Part shown: positions 44,023 to 48,151 of the stretch, in pieces
Position numbering within the stretch: the first letter of the stretch is position 1
How the letters are laid out: each line of letters opens with the position of its first letter
Assembly (NCBI GenBank): GCA_002427505.1
Contig: DIRJ01000016.1
Location: 1-48,151, forward strand
Reading direction: 5' to 3'
DNA from: Mageeibacillus sp. UBA5439
GTDB taxonomy: Bacteria; Bacillota; Clostridia; Saccharofermentanales; DTU023
DNA: 48,151 nucleotides
Notes under the pieces: model-generated
The model's input: the letters and a program-made list of their open reading frames with translations, nothing else
Told to the model about the DNA's origin: nothing
Databases searched by the model: none
Position numbers and translations under genes: made by a program

Positions 44023-44052
44023 TTGACATAAGTCTAATTTTTTGTTTATATA
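44023..44052 (+). promoter_or_regulatory. promoter of the hypB-flavoprotein-hypA operon
   Basis: TTGACA (44023-44028), an 18-base spacer and TATATA (44047-44052) predict a transcript start near 44059, leaving a leader of about 140 nt. Confidence 0.6.
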
Positions 44053-44080
44053 CATATTAAAGAAGATATGTACATATTGG

Positions 44081-44186
44081 GGACATTCCTTATTCTTAGT
44101 GAGCGGTTTCGTATTGCACTAAGGCAGCGGGAGTGTCCTTTATAGAGTTCAACCGCAGCCATAACCTTTTTTTCTGCGGGCAAAGG
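44081..44186 (+). promoter_or_regulatory. structured leader upstream of hypB, possible riboswitch-like element
   Basis: GGACATTCC (44081-44089) pairs with GGAGTGTCC (44130-44138), one G-U pair, and encloses CTTAGTG (44095-44101) paired with CACTAAG (44117-44123) around a 15-base loop. Further on, CCGCAG (44153-44158) can pair with CTGCGG (44174-44179). CCTTT (44165-44169) could instead pair with the AAAGG of the hypB ribosome site (44182-44186). This gives a plausible translational switch. I cannot assign it to a known riboswitch class. Confidence 0.5.
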
Positions 44187-44200
44187 AGAGCAAAGAACAC

Positions 44201-44872
44201 ATGAAAGACTTCAAAATTATAGAACTTAAAAAAAGTGTTTTTGAAAACAATGACAAAGAAGCAGCTCGGATCCGGGAAGATCTGAAAAAAGAAAAAACCT
44301 TCCTGCTCAACTTAATGTCTTCGCCCGGTTCGGGTAAAACTACGACACTGCTTCGCACACTTGAAGAGTTAAAAGACAAGTATAAAATTGCTGTTATGGA
44401 AGCCGATGTCGATTCAGACGTTGATGCCCATACCATTTCCAAAGCAGGTGTCAAGTCTATCCAGCTTCACACCGGAGGCATGTGCCATCTTGACGCCGGC
44501 ATGACCGAGCAGGGACTCAAAGAAGTCTCCTACTCAGACTATGATCTGGTGGTCCTGGAAAATGTCGGCAACCTGATCTGCACAGCAGGTTTTGACACCG
44601 GAGCTTCTAAGAACGCCATGATTCTTTCAGTGCCCGAAGGTGGCGACAAACCGCTCAAGTACCCCCTGATGTTTAGCATCTCTGATGTTTTGATCATCAA
44701 CAAAATGGACGTTATCGAATATTTTGATTTTGATCTGGAAAAAGTCAAGGAGTTTGCTCTGGAACGTAATCCGAATATTAAAATATTCCCCATCTCAGCG
44801 AAGACCGGCGAAGGTGTTGCTGCCTGGTGTGAATGGCTTAGCAACGAAACTGACAAGTGGATAAAAGAATAG
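44201..44872 (+). CDS. hypB: HypB, GTPase for nickel insertion
   Basis: HypB is a SIMIBI-class GTPase that drives nickel delivery to [NiFe] hydrogenase and, in some bacteria, to other nickel enzymes. Walker A is SPGSGKTT (41-48). The EADVDSDVD block and the metal site MCHLDAGM (Cys95, His96) are intact. NKMD supplies guanine specificity. There is no histidine-rich nickel-storage stretch at the N-terminus. AAAGGAG precedes the start. It opens a three-gene operon with a large flavoprotein and hypA. Confidence 0.95.
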   Translation: MKDFKIIELKKSVFENNDKEAARIREDLKKEKTFLLNLMSSPGSGKTTTLLRTLEELKDKYKIAVMEADVDSDVDAHTISKAGVKSIQLHTGGMCHLDAGMTEQGLKEVSYSDYDLVVLENVGNLICTAGFDTGASKNAMILSVPEGGDKPLKYPLMFSISDVLIINKMDVIEYFDFDLEKVKEFALERNPNIKIFPISAKTGEGVAAWCEWLSNETDKWIKE

Positions 44873-44922
44873 TTATATCATAATGTGAAAAAATAAAGCC
44901 AGACAGAAAGAGGAGATCCGAC

Positions 44923-47724
44923 ATGAGTAAAAAACCCAGAGTTGAATCACACATGCCCCTGGACGAAAGCAAGCTTCCCTTCAAAATACCGCGCGACGAC
45001 TATGTCAGGCCGAAAGTAGCGGAAGCTGCCAAAATGATTACAAACCGTATTCCTTTGAAAAGCAAAAAACGGGCAGTTACGGTGGACGATCCGGAATACT
45101 GGGGTCTGGCAGGCTCAATCACTGATGAGATGGCGGAGATTGCCCTGAAAATGAAAGTGCGCACACCGCGAACCTTTGACAAAATCCAAGAACTCACAGA
45201 CATTGAGCCCTTAAGGCTTCAGGAATTATTGGATGAGATGAGCAATATCGGCTTTCTGGAATATAACTGGGAAAATCCGGAAAGAGAAAAACAATATGTC
45301 GTACCTCTCTTTGTCCCGGGAAGCGCTGAATTTTTCAACATGAACTGGAATCACCTGCAGGAGAATCCTGAACTTGCGGCCTTCTTTGAGCGCATGTCCT
45401 TTATGGCTCTGGAAAAGATCACTCCTATGGTTCCTCCCGGCGGCGCCGGCATCGGCATGCATGTCATTCCGGTCGAAAAGGCCATCCCGATGGAAAACGA
45501 AACAGCCGATGTGGAACACATATCCCACTGGCTGAAAAAATATGAAGGCAAGTATGCCGCCAGCCCCTGCAGCTGTCGTTATTCACGCAAAATCATGAAC
45601 GAAGGCTGTGCCGACGATCCTGAAGACTGGTGCATTGCCGTAGGCGATATGGCCGATTATGTTGTGGAAACCAACAAGGGCGGCCGCTACATCGATTATG
45701 ACGAAGTCATGCGCATCATGAAAAAAGCGGAAGACAGAGGCTACGTGCATCAGATCACCAATATCGACGGCGAAAACAAGATCTTTGCTATCTGTAACTG
45801 TAACGTCAATGTCTGTTACGCTCTGAGAACCTCTCTGCTCTTTAATACTCCTAACCTGAGCCGTTCCGCCTATGTGGCCCGCATCACAACCGAAAACTGC
45901 GTTGCCTGCGGCAGCTGTGTTGAACATTGCCCTGCCGGCGCCATCAAACTGGGACAAAAGCTTTGTACCAAGGACGGCGCCATTGAATATCCTGTAGCGG
46001 AACTCCCCGACAAGGTTAAATGGGGACCTGAGAAATGGGATATTGACTATCGTAACAACAACAGAATTAACACCCATGACACCGGTACTGCCCCCTGTAA
46101 GACTGCCTGCCCTGCCAACATCTCTGTCCAGGGTTATTTGAAAATGGCAGCCCAGGGCAGATATACAGAAGCTCTGGCCCTGATCAAAGAGAAGAACCCC
46201 TTCCCTGCTGTCTGCGGCCGGATCTGCAACCGTCCCTGTGAGGATGCCTGTACCCGCGGCATCGTGGATCAGCCCATTGCCATTGATGACATTAAGAATT
46301 TCATTGCCCAGAAGGATCTGGATGCGACTACCCGTTACATACCGCCGATCATTCCTCCGATTGCCGAAAAGGATAAACTATTCGAGCAAAAGATCGCCAT
46401 CATCGGAGCAGGTCCTGCCGGCTTATCCTGCGCCTACTACCTGGCGGTCAACGGCTACAAACCCACCGTCTTTGAAAAGAATGAGAAACCCGGTGGCATG
46501 CTGACCTATGGTGTCCCCTCCTACAAACTGGAAAAGGACGTCATCGACGCTGAGATCGATATCATCCGTGAACTCGGAGTTGACATCAGGTGCGGCGTTG
46601 AAGTCGGCAAAGACATTACTTTAGATCAGCTGCGCGCTGAAGGATATGAGGGTTTCTACCTGGCCATCGGCTGCCAGGGCAGCCGGAAAGCGGGTATACC
46701 GGGAGAAGACGCAGAAGGCGTCATGTCCGCAGTTGATTTGCTGCACACGGTAAGCGACAACGAAGACTATAAAGTTAAGGGTAAAACTGTTGTCATCGGT
46801 GGCGGTAACGTCGCCATTGACGTCGCCCGCACCAGCCTGCGCTGCGGTTCAGATGAAGTCCTGATGTTCTGCCTGGAAGATTTTGAGACCATGCCTGCCA
46901 CAGATGAAGAAGTCGCCGAGGCACTGGAAGAAGGCGTCAAAATTGACTGTAGCTGGGGACCTAAAGAAATCCTGCTTGAAGACGGCAAGGTCAAAGGTAT
47001 TGTCCTCAAGCGCTGTACCTCCGTTTGTGATGAAACCGGCTGCTTCAACCCCGCATATGACGAGTGCGAACTGATGACCGTAGACTGTGACAATGTCTTC
47101 CTCAGTATCGGACAAAGCGTTGAGTGGGGCTCACTGCTTGCTGGCAGTAAGGTTGAGCTCAGAGGCGGCGGCACCGTAATGGCTGATGCCTTCACCTATC
47201 AGACAGCAGAAGCTGATATCTTTGTCGGCGGCGATGTTTACACCGGACCCAAGTTTGCCATTGACGCAATTGCAGCCGGTAAAGTTGCAGCAGAAAGCCT
47301 GCACCGCTTCGTACAGCCAAACTCCAGCCTGACCATCGGCCGTGACCGCCGTCATTACGTCGAACTGGACAAGGACAATCTCGTAATCGGCGAATACGAT
47401 AAGGCGCCACGCCAGAAGGCTGCAGTCGACAAGAGTGTCAACAACATTCATAGCTTCCGCGACGGACGCAAAGTCTTCACGGAAGAACAGGTCAAGATTG
47501 AAACTGCGCGCTGTCTAGACTGCGGAACATCTGTCGTCGATCAGAATAAATGTATCGGCTGCGGCGTATGTACCACCAAATGCGAGTTCGATGCGATTCA
47601 CCTTTATCGTGAACGGCCGGAATGCAGCAAGATGGTTGTAGCTGAAGAAAAAATGAAATCTATTTTGCCCTATATGCTCAAACGTCAGCTTAAAATTACC
47701 TTTAGTCCTAAAAAGGCTAAGTAA
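44923..47724 (+). CDS. large Fe-S flavoprotein oxidoreductase (GltD-like core, ferredoxin domains)
   Basis: This is a 933-residue fusion. Residues 1-310 are poorly characterised and include cysteine clusters CSCRY...GCADDPEDWC (near 215-240) and CNCNVNVC (near 288). A 4Fe-4S ferredoxin motif CVACGSCVEHCP is near 325. A GltD-type Fe-S domain follows (CKTACPANIS near 390, CGRICNRPCEDAC near 430). Then come the FAD motif GAGPAG (near 493), an NAD(P) motif GGGNVA (near 626) and a GGDVYTGP block. The C-terminal ferredoxin is CIGCGVCTTKCEF (near 876). No glutamate synthase large subunit is nearby. It is likely an electron-transfer flavoprotein; its partner and substrate are unknown. Confidence 0.88.
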   Translation: MSKKPRVESHMPLDESKLPFKIPRDDYVRPKVAEAAKMITNRIPLKSKKRAVTVDDPEYWGLAGSITDEMAEIALKMKVRTPRTFDKIQELTDIEPLRLQELLDEMSNIGFLEYNWENPEREKQYVVPLFVPGSAEFFNMNWNHLQENPELAAFFERMSFMALEKITPMVPPGGAGIGMHVIPVEKAIPMENETADVEHISHWLKKYEGKYAASPCSCRYSRKIMNEGCADDPEDWCIAVGDMADYVVETNKGGRYIDYDEVMRIMKKAEDRGYVHQITNIDGENKIFAICNCNVNVCYALRTSLLFNTPNLSRSAYVARITTENCVACGSCVEHCPAGAIKLGQKLCTKDGAIEYPVAELPDKVKWGPEKWDIDYRNNNRINTHDTGTAPCKTACPANISVQGYLKMAAQGRYTEALALIKEKNPFPAVCGRICNRPCEDACTRGIVDQPIAIDDIKNFIAQKDLDATTRYIPPIIPPIAEKDKLFEQKIAIIGAGPAGLSCAYYLAVNGYKPTVFEKNEKPGGMLTYGVPSYKLEKDVIDAEIDIIRELGVDIRCGVEVGKDITLDQLRAEGYEGFYLAIGCQGSRKAGIPGEDAEGVMSAVDLLHTVSDNEDYKVKGKTVVIGGGNVAIDVARTSLRCGSDEVLMFCLEDFETMPATDEEVAEALEEGVKIDCSWGPKEILLEDGKVKGIVLKRCTSVCDETGCFNPAYDECELMTVDCDNVFLSIGQSVEWGSLLAGSKVELRGGGTVMADAFTYQTAEADIFVGGDVYTGPKFAIDAIAAGKVAAESLHRFVQPNSSLTIGRDRRHYVELDKDNLVIGEYDKAPRQKAAVDKSVNNIHSFRDGRKVFTEEQVKIETARCLDCGTSVVDQNKCIGCGVCTTKCEFDAIHLYRERPECSKMVVAEEKMKSILPYMLKRQLKITFSPKKAK

Positions 47725-47729
47725 AAGCA

Positions 47730-48074
47730 ATGCATGAGCTAGGAATCGTGTTCCACATTATCAAGAGTGTGGAGGAAGTCGGCAGAGACAACTCACTGGA
47801 GTCTGTCTCTGCTGTCACCGTTCAGCTGGGAGAAGTCTCAGGTGTCATTGATTTTTATCTCACGGACTGCTGGCAATGGGCCGTCAAGCGCAGCGAGCTC
47901 TTAGCGGATGCTGAGCTGAAGATTGAAGAGATCAAAGCCGTCACCTATTGTGAAGACTGTGAAAAAACTTATTCAACGGTTGACCATGGCCGAACTTGTC
48001 CCTACTGTCAGAGCGAGAAAACCTACCTTCTGACAGGCAATGAGTTTATTATTAAAGAAATTGAAGCCTGCTAA
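47730..48074 (+). CDS. hypA: HypA, nickel metallochaperone
   Basis: HypA binds nickel through its N-terminal MHE and carries a structural zinc site. Both are present: MHELGIV at the start, and two cysteine pairs (YCEDC and CPYC) near residues 73 and 91. Length 114 is normal. It begins 5 bases after the flavoprotein gene, so it is part of the same operon. The terminator right after the stop shows that no further hyp gene follows. Confidence 0.94.
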   Translation: MHELGIVFHIIKSVEEVGRDNSLESVSAVTVQLGEVSGVIDFYLTDCWQWAVKRSELLADAELKIEEIKAVTYCEDCEKTYSTVDHGRTCPYCQSEKTYLLTGNEFIIKEIEAC

Positions 48075-48111
48075 AAAAGCGGCACCATCTGAAAAGATAG
48101 TGCCGCTTTTT
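48075..48111 (+). terminator. terminator of the hyp operon, bidirectional
   Basis: AAAAAGCGGCAC and GTGCCGCTTTTT pair, continued by ATCT/AGAT after one mismatch, around a GAAA loop. T-runs flank it on both strands, so it may also stop the tRNA transcript coming from the right. Confidence 0.92.
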
Positions 48112-48124
48112 CAACTGAGTTTTC

Positions 48125-48151
48125 TGGCGGAGACGGTGGGATTCGAACCCA
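48125..48151 (-). tRNA. partial tRNA, 3' end, probably tRNA-Ser
   Basis: The minus strand carries a T arm (GTGGG-TTCGAAT-CCCAC), the 3' acceptor strand CGTCTCC, a discriminator G and an encoded CCA. The rest, including the anticodon, lies beyond the right edge. The discriminator G and the implied 5' acceptor GGAGACG suggest serine, but this is not certain. Confidence 0.8.

Noticed and set aside
45583..46077. Long antisense frame inside the flavoprotein gene
   Set aside because: It is a mirror of strongly coding, motif-rich sequence on the plus strand and has no ribosome site or recognisable domain.
1..48151. CRISPR array, prophage, transposon or integron
   Set aside because: No regularly spaced direct repeats, transposase, integrase or phage structural genes were seen.

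Overview
The window looks like chromosome of a low-to-mid GC Gram-positive anaerobe of the class Clostridia. The evidence is strong AGGAGG-type ribosome sites, a GlgC/GlgD pair, MutS2, a PgcA-type phosphoglucomutase, a clostridial form of GltX, FeSOD and a HypA/HypB operon. I cannot place the genus. I see no phage, transposon, integrase or CRISPR array, and the genes are closely packed.

Layout. The left edge (1-226) carries a near-consensus rRNA-like promoter firing off the window to the left, then a two-gene ABC exporter and a DUF4349-like lipoprotein on the plus strand (227-3838). From 3920 to 33033 nearly everything is on the minus strand. A glycogen/maltodextrin block reads glgB-glgC-glgD-glgA-amylase (11866 to 3920). 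A housekeeping block follows: mutS2, pgsA, pfkA, dnaE, pgcA, uvrB and a family 4 uracil-DNA glycosylase. A translation and nucleotide block reads gltX-glsA-pyrG-guaB-greA-lysS (32605 to 24582). PgcA makes the glucose-1-phosphate that GlgC uses.

From 33231 to 34783 lies a plus-strand pair: a kinase-like protein with a nuclease-like C-terminal domain, and a hypoxanthine phosphoribosyltransferase-fold protein that has lost its key catalytic residues. Convergent to it is an apparent standalone structured RNA of about 290 nt (34804-35095), with its own promoter, closing helix, pseudoknot potential and terminator. Then come small membrane and zinc-ribbon proteins, FeSOD, an acyltransferase, a TetR regulator with two membrane proteins, and a GT4 glycosyltransferase. 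The right end is a self-contained operon, hypB - large Fe-S flavoprotein - hypA (44201-48074), with a promoter, a structured leader and a terminator. A partial tRNA lies on the right edge.

Most notable points: (1) the CTP synthase has glycine in place of the glutaminase nucleophile cysteine and a degenerate glutaminase half, while a free-standing glutaminase gene lies directly upstream; (2) the unassigned structured RNA at 34804-35095; (3) the adjacent degenerate kinase-like/nuclease-like and phosphoribosyltransferase-like pair; (4) the hypB-flavoprotein-hypA operon without other hyp genes. All functions are inferred from reading the sequence. No database search was run.
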